Positions 24,324 through 31,857 of a DNA stretch of 64,000 nucleotides are shown here, piece by piece. Source of the stretch: CAVQWH01 sp963718685 (GTDB taxonomy: Bacteria; Patescibacteriota; Saccharimonadia; Saccharimonadales; Saccharimonadaceae). The stretch lies in contig OY970356.1 of NCBI GenBank assembly GCA_963718685.1, forward strand, positions 310,001-374,000. The letters are read 5' to 3'. The notes beneath the pieces were generated by a model. That model saw only the letters and a list, made by a program, of their open reading frames with translations. It did not search any database and had not been told where the DNA came from. The number at the start of each line of letters is the position of its first letter. Within the stretch, counting starts at the first letter, position 1. A program made the position numbers and the translations under genes.

Positions 24324-25393
24324 TGGCTACACCAAGCAAACCGATACTCTATAACGGCTATGAAATTAGCAAGGGCGTAACTGTCGTAAGCCGAATTGAA
24401 AAGATTTTCTTCACTGAGATTTACCGATTAAGCGATGACAACTTCTTGTATTTATTTATCAACCTGAAAACTAGTGATGTTCGGGGTGGTAAAGACAAGT
24501 TAATTAAAATCACTCATCAAGGAACTGAGTATCTTGGTATTTTAACTACGCAACATTCACAAGAACACGTTACCGAAATCATCGATAGTTTAACCCAATT
24601 AAAAGGTTTTGCCTCGGTAGCAGGTATGTCAGAACTGAAAAAGTTGCTGATTAACGATGTAATTCAACCGCTACAAAATCCAGAGAAATACGAGAAATTC
24701 AAGCTGTCTGTACCTAACGGCATCTTACTATACGGTCCACCAGGGTGCGGTAAAACATTTATCGTTCGTAAACTAGCTGAGGAACTTGGTTACAACTTCG
24801 TTGAAGTAAAACATTCTGACATTGCTTCTTCATACATTCACGGTACAGTTGCAAAAGTAGGAAGACTGTTTGAAATGGCTAAACTCAAAGCACCTTCAAT
24901 TATTTTTATAGATGAAATTGAAGGCTTGATTCCAAAACGTGAGTCTATGGGTTCAGAGTCACAACACAAACAAGAAGAAATCAATGAGTTTCTTATGCAG
25001 CTCAATGATGCTGGTAAGAATAAAGTGCTGGTTGTTGCTGCGACAAATAGACCGCATTTAATTGATACTGCTCTATTGAGAGCTGGACGAATGGACAAAC
25101 GAATTATGGTGTCGCCACCTGATTTAGAAGCTAGAGAAGAACTGTTTAAGTTATTTTTATCAGAACGCCCTACTAAAAATATTGATTACAAACAACTGGC
25201 TAAACTGACAGAATACTTTGTTAGTGCGGATATAGAGCTAATTGTTACAGAGTCGGCTAGAGAGGCTGTTTTTCAAGATTTAGAGCATATTACCCAATCA
25301 GTTGTAGAAGCTACTATTAAATCAACGACTCCTTCAATTCTTGAAGATGAAATTGAATACTACAAACAGTTTGCAAGTATGGAGCGAGCCTAA
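24323..25393 (+). CDS. AAA+ ATPase (classical AAA clade, proteasomal-ATPase/Cdc48-like core)
   Basis: A 356-residue ATPase. A beta-rich N-domain of about 95 residues precedes one AAA module: Walker A LLYGPPGCGKTFIVRKLAEE near residue 136, pore-loop region SSYIHGTVAKVG, Walker B IIFIDEIEGL, and second region of homology AATNRPHLIDTALLRAGRMD with the arginine fingers. No protease domain is present, so it is an unfoldase or remodelling ATPase. It is the last gene of the chaperone operon. A coupled Hsp70/J/AAA+ set implies a disaggregation or complex-remodelling machine, but the substrate is unknown. Confidence 0.93.
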   Translation: MATPSKPILYNGYEISKGVTVVSRIEKIFFTEIYRLSDDNFLYLFINLKTSDVRGGKDKLIKITHQGTEYLGILTTQHSQEHVTEIIDSLTQLKGFASVAGMSELKKLLINDVIQPLQNPEKYEKFKLSVPNGILLYGPPGCGKTFIVRKLAEELGYNFVEVKHSDIASSYIHGTVAKVGRLFEMAKLKAPSIIFIDEIEGLIPKRESMGSESQHKQEEINEFLMQLNDAGKNKVLVVAATNRPHLIDTALLRAGRMDKRIMVSPPDLEAREELFKLFLSERPTKNIDYKQLAKLTEYFVSADIELIVTESAREAVFQDLEHITQSVVEATIKSTTPSILEDEIEYYKQFASMERA

Positions 25394-25627
25394 TAAAAAC
25401 GCTTGCCAGAAAGTACCCCCACATTTTCGGTATTACATAGGCGGAGTACCTATAACAGGGGTAGAGGGCGATTACCCCCTATCTTAACTACGAAAAACAG
25501 CTCGCTTGAAACATCCCAATTAAGCATCAAGTAGATTGCCCGATAATTGGAATACCTCAGCCAGATGTTTTAGTTTATAATCGTTGGTAGCACTGATAGC
25601 CGATGTTTGAAATGCGTCAACTATCTT
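25394..25627. other. Non-coding right end of the island
   Basis: No credible ORF. It holds a GGGGTA/TACCCC hairpin near 25456-25480 that may form the 3' end of the operon transcript, then unremarkable AT-rich sequence up to the right direct repeat. Confidence 0.6.
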
Positions 25628-25820
25628 GCACCACGAAAAGAGCCTTGCCCTGTAGGGTAGGACTTTTTTCGTGAGGTAAGAGAAACTAAACTGCTTTAGT
25701 TTCGTGGGACTCTAACTGGCGGAGCGCTGTCGAGCCATTCAGCGAGACCGCGAGCCGGGTCCGCGAGCAAAAACCAAAGGTTTTTGACTTGTGGATAGAA
25801 GGACCCTGACCCGCACCAAA
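25628..25820. repeat. Right 193-bp direct repeat of the tRNA-Gly island
   Basis: Identical to 18701-18893. It begins at GCACCACG preceded by unrelated sequence (no tRNA body) and ends with the third copy of the tRNA-Gly 3' end (CCCTGACCCGCACCA, 25804-25818). Confidence 0.95.
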
Positions 25821-26044
25821 TGGGAATTTTCGGACACTTCAGCGTACTTTTTATTGTTATATCTGTTGTTTCATGCTTAAATATCGGTAACGGGGTCGTC
25901 CCAATGCAATCATGCGCTGCTCATTCGGCGAACAACATGGAAGGACGCCAAAGCCACCGAAGATGAATGAGTGTGCCTGCACCGCTCAGGAGATCGTCGA
26001 ACCTACGCGGCGACAGGCTCTCATCAAGTAAACAAGGGACACTT
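25821..26044 (+). promoter_or_regulatory. Leader region of the 26045 gene with overlapping small ORFs
   Basis: Contains a TTATAT box near 25855, a 20-codon ORF (25904-25966) and a 22-codon ORF (25963-26031) that overlap by ATGA and end 13 bases before the main ATG. Whether any is translated is unknown. Confidence 0.3.
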
Positions 26045-26233
26045 ATGCCAAAGCAAAGCAAAAGCCCCCAAGACTACGAAAAGGACTACAACTATAGCCA
26101 CGAGAACAGCCTGAGACATTGGCGCTCGTGGGGTTCGTGGTTCAGCTGGGGCAGCCCTATTGGTCTAGGCTTGTTCTTCATTTCCGTTGCGGTAACGCTC
26201 TGGATTTTGAGCCAAGCCTTTGGCTGGAACTAA
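26045..26233 (+). CDS. Small single-pass membrane protein
   Basis: A 62-residue protein: polar, aromatic N-terminus (SPQDYEKDYNYSHENSLRHW) and one C-terminal membrane helix (IGLGLFFISVAVTLWILSQA). AAGGGA lies about six bases before the ATG at 26045. The frame is open from an ATG at 25967 but that has no SD. Function unknown. A terminator follows. Confidence 0.6.
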   Translation: MPKQSKSPQDYEKDYNYSHENSLRHWRSWGSWFSWGSPIGLGLFFISVAVTLWILSQAFGWN

Positions 26234-26248
26234 AGTTTCTTGCCAGTA

Positions 26249-26280
26249 AACAGCACCGTCATTTCAGGCGGCGCTGTTTT
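26249..26280 (+). terminator. Intrinsic terminator
   Basis: AACAGC (26249-26254)/GCTGTT (26273-26278) with inner CCG/CGG, ending in TTTTAATT. Confidence 0.75.
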
Positions 26281-26326
26281 AATTAAGTGCTATAATAAGA
26301 GCACAATCATTTTAAGAGGGTGTGTA

Positions 26327-26656
26327 ATGTCTAAATTTATTTTGTTATATAAGGGGCCAGCTACCCCGCCAGAAATGATGGATGAAGAAAAACGCAATAA
26401 AGTCATGGAGGCTTGGCGTACTTGGATGGAGAAAGCCGGCCCGGCTTTGGTGGACGTAGGTTCGCCTATGGCAAACGGAAAAGCCGTAGTAGATGATGGC
26501 TCAAGCGGTGAAGCTACAGAATTAAGCGGCTATAGCATCGTAGAAGCAGGCAGCATAGATGAAGCACTGAAGCTAGTCGAAGACCATCCGTTCCTAAGCG
26601 ACAAAACCGGCCAATTTAGCGTTGAAGTATTTGAACTTCTTCCTGCCCCGATGTAG
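26327..26656 (+). CDS. YCII-related (DGPF-like) protein
   Basis: A 109-residue ferredoxin-like alpha/beta protein of the YciI/YCII family: MSKFILLYKGPATPPEMM at the start, WRTWMEKAGPALVDVGSPM, then GYSIVEAGSIDEALKLVEDH and a C-terminal VEVFELLP strand. The family function is poorly known. I start it at 26327, where AAGAGGG lies six bases upstream and a TATAAT box at 26291-26296 gives a short leader; the longer frame from 26240 crosses the promoter. Confidence 0.85.
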   Translation: MSKFILLYKGPATPPEMMDEEKRNKVMEAWRTWMEKAGPALVDVGSPMANGKAVVDDGSSGEATELSGYSIVEAGSIDEALKLVEDHPFLSDKTGQFSVEVFELLPAPM

Positions 26657-26668
26657 GGTTTGGTGTCG

Positions 26669-27046
26669 CTAGACTAGCTCATTCTCCTCTTTCTTAGCAA
26701 CTTTTCTTGGCCTGTGGGTATATAAGATCAAAGCTGCTGCCACGAGGCAGGCTGCGCCGGCTATGTAGGCTAGCCAGGCAACTTTTATAGCTCCACTAGC
26801 GCGGCCGAATTGGTAGAACCCTAGAACTATTAACAATAAGCTGGGTAGCCATTTTGAACTATTCGTAGTGCTGCTGGCCATGAAAACGCCTGCCAAGATT
26901 GATATTGACCCTACTATGAAGAATTGTGTGGAAGTTAGGTCTTTGTCTGTTAGCGATATGATATAGATTCCAAAAATGATTAACAGCACCGCAATAAGCG
27001 CGGCGAAAATGAAGTTAATTAATTGTCTGCGACTGTTAAATTTTAT
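26669..27046 (-). CDS. Four-helix membrane protein of unknown function (start uncertain)
   Basis: About 106-125 residues with four hydrophobic segments and a basic tail (HRPRKVAKKEENELV). A GTG at 26989 gives 106 residues but begins inside the first membrane helix. The frame is open back to an ATA at 27044-27046 that overlaps the upstream stop (ATAA) and has AAGGAG at six bases, giving a natural basic N-terminus (KFNSRRQLINFIFAAL). I extend it there tentatively, which would mean a rare AUA initiation. It is in an operon with the K+ channel gene. Confidence 0.6.
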   Translation of the reverse strand: MKFNSRRQLINFIFAALIAVLLIIFGIYIISLTDKDLTSTQFFIVGSISILAGVFMASSTTNSSKWLPSLLLIVLGFYQFGRASGAIKVAWLAYIAGAACLVAAALILYTHRPRKVAKKEENELV

Positions 27047-27342
27047 TTTGAGCTCCTTTTATTTCTAATTCTATGAGCTTGCCTGCGTACGGAATAGGAT
27101 ATGAAGGCCGTTATGATGCCTACACCTGCCAATATGTAAAAGGTGGTAAAGATCTTGCCCACATCTGTGTGAGGCACTATGTCTCCGTAGCCGACTGTAG
27201 TTAAGGTAATTACGCTAAAGTAGTATGCATTCACCCAGCTGAGGTGTTCTACGTAGTGGTAAACCATAGTTCCAGTTGCTAGCACTAAAACAGCGGCCAA
27301 AAGAAGGTAGCGGTATATGCGTTTGTCAAACCCTTGCTGCAT
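27043..27342 (-). CDS. Two-helix potassium channel
   Basis: A 99-residue ion channel subunit: helix 1 (YLLLAAVLVLATGTMVYHYV), pore helix and selectivity filter TLTTVGYGDIVP, helix 2 (FTTFYILAGVGIITAFISYS) and a short basic tail, the minimal KcsA-type layout without a regulatory domain. It would form a tetrameric K+ channel in the membrane. A TATACT box lies exactly six bases before the ATG (leaderless-type). Confidence 0.92.
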   Translation of the reverse strand: MQQGFDKRIYRYLLLAAVLVLATGTMVYHYVEHLSWVNAYYFSVITLTTVGYGDIVPHTDVGKIFTTFYILAGVGIITAFISYSVRRQAHRIRNKRSSK

Positions 27343-27397
27343 AAGGTAAGTATAACAAGCTAGGTAAATAAAAAGTAGCCATCATAAGCATAAGGTA

Positions 27398-27426
27398 TTG
27401 ACATAAGCATGTTAATATGATAAGAT
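27398..27426 (+). promoter_or_regulatory. Promoter of the 27473 gene
   Basis: -35 TTGACA (27398-27403), 17-base spacer, -10 TAAGAT (27421-27426). Confidence 0.6.
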
Positions 27427-27472
27427 TATATATAGTCAAGGTTGTCAATACTGCGAGATTGAGGAGCTTGAA

Positions 27473-27820
27473 GTGAACGGACATAACTGGTTCGCACAGC
27501 TAGCCGGAGATCGGCTGGCCGAGTACCTTCCCATCTTTGCCGCCCGCTTTCTGGTCGGCAAACTCGAGCGCTGGTCCAAGCTTTATCTGGTTGCCCAGTT
27601 CCTCTTTCTGGGGGTTCTGTGCGGCTGGGTCGCTATGGCACTGTGCATCGCTGCAGGTTTCAGTTTGCTCCTCGTTATCAGCTTTGCGCTGGTCGGAGCA
27701 ATCTACACCATCGCATTGCCGGTAGGTTGGCTTATCGTCAACCGCATTATGCCGGACGTAGAGTCGGAACTGGCTAAATGGCTTCAAAGCCGTAGCCGCC
27801 AAGTCCTGGAGGCTCTTTGA
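27473..27820 (+). CDS. Small membrane protein of unknown function
   Basis: A 115-residue protein with two membrane helices (LYLVAQFLFLGVLCGWVAMA and LLLVISFALVGAIYTIALPV) flanked by amphipathic, charged ends. It starts with GTG preceded by GAGGAG. A 19-codon ORF reading from about 27417 ends in a TGA overlapping this GTG, so translational coupling is possible. It is SD-led and monocistronic, like the other orphan genes. Not a recognised family. Confidence 0.7.
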   Translation: MNGHNWFAQLAGDRLAEYLPIFAARFLVGKLERWSKLYLVAQFLFLGVLCGWVAMALCIAAGFSLLLVISFALVGAIYTIALPVGWLIVNRIMPDVESELAKWLQSRSRQVLEAL

Positions 27821-27897
27821 TCCTCAGGATCACACAAAAGGTGCAAGGCGTGCTAAAAAGCATGAGAGCGGTCTGAAACCCGCCACCCCTTGTTTTA

Positions 27898-27930
27898 CCC
27901 GCCGTTGGCATTTGCCTCGGCGGGCTTTTT
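27898..27930 (+). terminator. Intrinsic terminator
   Basis: CCCGCCG (27898-27904)/CGGCGGG (27918-27924) followed by CTTTTT. Confidence 0.85.
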
Positions 27931-28020
27931 AATATATTTTAACAGCGTTATAAACTTACGATAAAACAAAAACCTTAAGCTTGCAACTTCTGTGAAAACT
28001 TGTAAAAATAAGTAACTAAT

Positions 28021-30108
28021 ATGAGTGAACGCGAGACCTCGGGCTCTGAGCCCTCTGAAGTTGTTGTGCGGGTTGTGGTTGAACAACCCGGTGTCGGTGA
28101 GGCGAAAAGCTCCGACGACTCCAACACGCAACTGGCTCAGGCAATTACTGCGCTTGGTAATGTAGTGTTGCGTTTGACTGAAGTCACAGAGAGTTTAGCT
28201 GTCGTAGACGAAGCAGACGCAGAAATTGTGAGGCGTATAGGCGCTTTTGATAAGCGTATAAACGAGTTAGCAGAGAGAGTAGGACAACTAGAGGAACGCC
28301 TAGAGTCATCTCAAGAAACATCAGCCCCAGCTCTAAGTGAGACTGATGTTGAAGGTATTAAAGAATATCTGGAAGGTAGAATTGAAGAGCTAGTCGGTAA
28401 AGCCATTGCTGAAGCTGCTCTGAAGCCAACTAGACCTTATTCTAGCCGACGCCCTCCAGCTTCACGCGCGCTTTTAGAACCACCGGAAGTTAGCGAAGAA
28501 GACTTAGAAAACGGTACACCGGATTATATGATTACAGACGAACGGTTATCAGAGTCTGCCTCAAGAGCTGAGCGTATTGTGCTCTTTCTTCTTGGCCAAC
28601 CAGGCCTATGGTATACGAGTCCTAGTAATACAGCAGGCAAGGATCTAAGAGAGATAATGGGTGGAGAAGATGCTACTGGCTACCACAACACAATAGCTCG
28701 CTTAAAAACCATTGGAGTTTTACAGTTAAAGAAGAAAAGCGAGAAAAGAACATCCGCTATTGGCTTAGACGTGCAAGCGCTTGACGATTGCCGACATGAG
28801 AAGTTTTACACTGGTCGTGTAGACCAAAAAATCCAAGAAGTAGATACGACAGAAGGCGACAGTGACACTGAAGACGAAGCACCTTTTGAGATTACAGATG
28901 AGCAGCGCAATCTTATATTACTAATAGGCGCAGAAGAGGCTGCTTTAATTACGGAAGATCTCGGTGAGTTAGTATCGGGTAAGTTTGGCGGTGAAGGCGG
29001 GTTAGAAGATAGGGAGGTAGAATATTATCTCAATGAACTTCAAGAGCTAATAGACAGAGGTATTGTGCGTAAGCTTAAATATGGCAAGCTCGAAGAATAC
29101 GGACTAACTATACCCGGCCGTGTGTACTATGAGAGAGCTGCAGAAGCAGCTGAAAGGGGCAAGGGAGCCGCCTTTTTACTAGAAGGTCCGACGCTTGAGG
29201 TAGATGGGCTTGAATACCGAGCAGCAGGAAAAGAAGTAGAGCCATATCCCGGCTCTACTAGTAGAGAGCGTAAAGTAGCACTAAAAAACCTACGTTATAG
29301 GAGGGTGCAGTTTTTAACTATACTCGCCAACGCTGGAGGAGAAATAGAAGCCAAAAGTCCTCTACTCATTTTGCGCAAGCTTTCTATTGATCCCTGTCCA
29401 GAACCTAGTACTGTAAAGTCAGTTTGCTCTAAGCTTTCTGAAAAGGGAATTATAACGATTGAAGACGCAACTGAGCATACTAAAATTATCAGGCTTACGG
29501 AGCTAGGTAAAGAATATACTGCACAAATAAAAGCCCTCTCTCTTTTAGATGAAATGGAGCCACCTGTTGAGCACCTTGCCTATGGCGCAAGCTTTAACAT
29601 CTTAGAATATATTTTAGAAAATAGTAAGTTCACAGACGACAACGGCGTACACTGGCTAAGGCCGTTAAATACCCAAGAGCCTCTTTTGCAGTTCTTCGCA
29701 AGCGAGCTAGGTCTTTCTTACGACGCTGCAACGCGCAGGGTATATGACTTACGGGAGCGCAAGGGTCGTCTAGCCGAAGAAAAGACAAATCTTGGTAATA
29801 GAAATGATCAGGTTACAAATCTAGGCGTAACACCTGAAGGTATTGCTTGGATGGAAAGAGTTAAAGAGAAGGTAGAGGGCAAAAAACCATACAGCGATGA
29901 AGCGCTGGAAGAAGTGATTAGTATGACTCAAACCGCCATAGAACTTGCCGAATCTACTGGCGCAACTTCTTTAGCGGAAGAGTTACGCGAAAAATATGAG
30001 ATTACCTGGCTTCTTAATTTAGATAAAGTGCAGTTTGAAGAACATACTTTTTGGCTGGAGAAAACACTTGACCGGCTGCGTAGTGAATACTTATTTGAAA
30101 ATGGTTAA
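28021..30108 (+). CDS. Large protein with several winged-helix-like modules
   Basis: A 695-residue acidic soluble protein. After a coiled-coil region (residues about 35-100, LGNVVLRLTEVTESLA... RINELAERVGQLEERL), segments that read like repeated winged helix-turn-helix domains appear: AERIVLFLLGQPGLWYTSPS near 185, ITDEQRNLILLIGAEEAALI near 290, RRVQFLTILANAGGEIEAKS near 420 and FNILEYILENSKFTDDNGVH near 525. Each is followed by a helix pair and an LxxxGxxYxxR-like wing (LTELGKEYTAQIKAL, VTPEGIAWMERVK). It may bind DNA or act as a scaffold. No family recognised. Confidence 0.8.
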   Translation: MSERETSGSEPSEVVVRVVVEQPGVGEAKSSDDSNTQLAQAITALGNVVLRLTEVTESLAVVDEADAEIVRRIGAFDKRINELAERVGQLEERLESSQETSAPALSETDVEGIKEYLEGRIEELVGKAIAEAALKPTRPYSSRRPPASRALLEPPEVSEEDLENGTPDYMITDERLSESASRAERIVLFLLGQPGLWYTSPSNTAGKDLREIMGGEDATGYHNTIARLKTIGVLQLKKKSEKRTSAIGLDVQALDDCRHEKFYTGRVDQKIQEVDTTEGDSDTEDEAPFEITDEQRNLILLIGAEEAALITEDLGELVSGKFGGEGGLEDREVEYYLNELQELIDRGIVRKLKYGKLEEYGLTIPGRVYYERAAEAAERGKGAAFLLEGPTLEVDGLEYRAAGKEVEPYPGSTSRERKVALKNLRYRRVQFLTILANAGGEIEAKSPLLILRKLSIDPCPEPSTVKSVCSKLSEKGIITIEDATEHTKIIRLTELGKEYTAQIKALSLLDEMEPPVEHLAYGASFNILEYILENSKFTDDNGVHWLRPLNTQEPLLQFFASELGLSYDAATRRVYDLRERKGRLAEEKTNLGNRNDQVTNLGVTPEGIAWMERVKEKVEGKKPYSDEALEEVISMTQTAIELAESTGATSLAEELREKYEITWLLNLDKVQFEEHTFWLEKTLDRLRSEYLFENG

Positions 30109-30145
30109 CTTTGGCTTATTTATATAAATATAGAATAATAATATT

Positions 30146-30850
30146 ATGGCCACAGAAATATATCCAGTAGTACACATAAACGATGAGCGCACACAGGCTA
30201 TTGACCAAACAGGCGTAGCTCTTGAGCTAGGAGCTGACGGGGTCTATTTAATTGATCATGTTAGCACTACGCCGGATATACTTGCCAGTGTGCTTAAGGA
30301 AGCTTTGCAAGAATACCCAAAGTCATTTATTGGCATCAATGTTTTATGCAGCCCCAGCGCTTATGCAACTTTTACCTATCTACTTGAGGCTAGAGCAAAA
30401 GAAGAGATAGACAGATATCCTGATGGGGTTTGGATGGATGATGCTGACGTTTCGGCTGCCGAAACTCTTGAGCTAAGAGCAGATAATCCCGACATTTCAT
30501 CTGTTAGGTATTTAGGCGGAGTGGCGTTTAAGTATACTAATAAGTTTACTGAAGAGCCTAGAAAGTCAGCTCGGGAGGCGAAGAGAATGGCTGGGTTTGT
30601 AGATGTTGTTACGACAAGTGGCGCAGGTACGGGCCACCCTCCTTCACCAGCTAAAATTAAAGCCATGAAACAAGCAATTGGCGAACAGCCACTTGCAGTT
30701 GCTAGTGGAGTTAGCTCATCTAATTTAGAGGAGTTTGAAGGGCTTATAGACCAACTGCTAGTTGCTACTTCTGTAGAGACAACTCCTGGTAGCGGAGTCT
30801 TTGACAAAGCTAAACTTGCGGAACTAATCGAACTAGCTCAAAGTCTTTAA
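30146..30850 (+). CDS. BtpA/SgcQ-like TIM-barrel protein
   Basis: A 234-residue (beta/alpha)8-type protein: start with YPVVHINDERTQ, repeated strand signatures GADGVYLID, FIGINVL, VWMDDADVS, and the phosphate-binding end VVTTSGAGTGHPPSPAKIKA followed by PLAVASGVSSSNLEEF. This resembles the BtpA/SgcQ family, whose biochemical role is not settled. It starts a run with a cupin and a HAD-like phosphatase gene, which could be a small metabolic group. Confidence 0.65.
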   Translation: MATEIYPVVHINDERTQAIDQTGVALELGADGVYLIDHVSTTPDILASVLKEALQEYPKSFIGINVLCSPSAYATFTYLLEARAKEEIDRYPDGVWMDDADVSAAETLELRADNPDISSVRYLGGVAFKYTNKFTEEPRKSAREAKRMAGFVDVVTTSGAGTGHPPSPAKIKAMKQAIGEQPLAVASGVSSSNLEEFEGLIDQLLVATSVETTPGSGVFDKAKLAELIELAQSL

Positions 30851-30886
30851 ACTTTGTGATTACTCTTACTTTGTTAATATAGAAAT

Positions 30887-31279
30887 ATGAAACCTTACAC
30901 AAAACTTAATTTAAGAGAAGTTGAAGATTCGGCCAAAAAGTTTGGCTCCACTGATAACGAAGCCAGATTTCCTTCTCGGCTTTTAGAAGTGGAAAAGCTG
31001 GGTCTTAGCCTGCAAAAGCTACATCCTAACAAAAAGAGTGCTTTTGGCCACAAGCATAAAGTTCAAGAAGAAGTTGTGATAGTGCTAAGCGGCAGCGGCA
31101 AAATGAAGCTTAATGATGAGGTTATATCTTTAAAACCATTTGACGCGGTGCGAATTGCACCCGGCGTCATGCAAGCTTTATCAGCCGGCAGCGAAGGTTT
31201 GGAATTCCTAGTTTTCGGCGCTCCTAAAACCGAAGAAAAAGATTGGGAGATGGTCCAAGGCTGGTGGGACGGTAAATAG
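30887..31279 (+). CDS. Cupin-domain protein
   Basis: A 130-residue single-domain cupin: GHKHKVQEEVVIVLSGSGKM gives the first metal-binding motif (His, His, Glu) and LKPFDAVRIAPGVMQALS the second, in which the usual His is not evident. It could bind a metal or sugar; substrate unknown. A TAATAT box lies exactly six bases before the ATG (leaderless-type). The HAD gene follows after 11 bases. Confidence 0.85.
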   Translation: MKPYTKLNLREVEDSAKKFGSTDNEARFPSRLLEVEKLGLSLQKLHPNKKSAFGHKHKVQEEVVIVLSGSGKMKLNDEVISLKPFDAVRIAPGVMQALSAGSEGLEFLVFGAPKTEEKDWEMVQGWWDGK

Positions 31280-31290
31280 AGAGTTATTAT

Positions 31291-31752
31291 ATGATTTACG
31301 AAATCCCGGGAAGAGAACCTTTAGAAATTAATACTCTTATTTTGGATTTGAATGGCACTTTATCCGTTGGCGGCGAGATTCCTGAGGGCGTGAAAGAGCG
31401 GTTAGAGCAAGCAAGAGAAATGGGGCTACGAGCTTTGTTCTTTACGGGCAATACTCGCAATGACGCTGATGAGTTGGCGGAGCGCTTAGGTATTGAATGG
31501 CAACTTGCTAAGACCGCTGAAGACAAGCGCGATTTAGCTATGGAATTGGAGCCAGAAACCTGTGCCTCAATTGGCAACGGTAGGATTGACCTCGAACTTG
31601 CTAAAGTCGCCCAACTTGCTATAGTCACGCTTCAGGCGGAAGGCGTGCATACTGAGACATTGCTAAATTCTGACATCATCGTGCCTACTATTAATGATGC
31701 ACTTGATTTGTTTATAGATAAACAGCGCCTGGTGGCAACTCTTCGAAAGTAA
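31291..31752 (+). CDS. HAD-like hydrolase (soluble P-type-ATPase-like group)
   Basis: A 153-residue minimal HAD fold without a cap: motif I LILDLNGTLSVGG (nucleophile Asp; Asn in place of the usual second Asp), motif II FFTGNTR, motif III Lys in TAEDKRDL, and motif IV SIGNGRIDLEL (Asn replacing the usual Asp). These replacements are typical of the small soluble P-type ATPase-like members. The substrate is unknown. Its nearby terminator-like hairpin is at 31814. Confidence 0.8.
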   Translation: MIYEIPGREPLEINTLILDLNGTLSVGGEIPEGVKERLEQAREMGLRALFFTGNTRNDADELAERLGIEWQLAKTAEDKRDLAMELEPETCASIGNGRIDLELAKVAQLAIVTLQAEGVHTETLLNSDIIVPTINDALDLFIDKQRLVATLRK

Positions 31753-31813
31753 CTAATTGCTTGACACGGGCACAATTTATTATTTGACTTAATAGTGTAA
31801 ATGTAGCACTATA

Positions 31814-31837
31814 AGATAAGTTCGTTATCTGTTTTTT
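31814..31837 (+). terminator. Intrinsic terminator between the HAD gene and the 31919 gene
   Basis: AGATAA (31814-31819)/TTATCT (31825-31830) followed by GTTTTTT. It either ends the cupin-HAD transcript or attenuates the 31919 gene. Confidence 0.75.
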
Positions 31838-31857
31838 ACAGGTAGCTGGCGGCACAT

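Larger units (their letters stand above)
18701..25820. mobile_element. tRNA-Gly genomic island carrying an Hsp70/J/AAA+ operon
   Basis: A ~7.1-kb segment bounded by perfect 193-bp direct repeats, the left one starting in the 3' end of tRNA-Gly. Inside are a truncated serine-recombinase C-terminus, a MerR/excisionase-like protein and four tightly packed genes (GrpE-like, Hsp70, J-like, AAA+). The genes are visibly more AT-rich than the flanks. No intact integrase is present, so the island is probably stranded or mobilised in trans. Confidence 0.85.
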
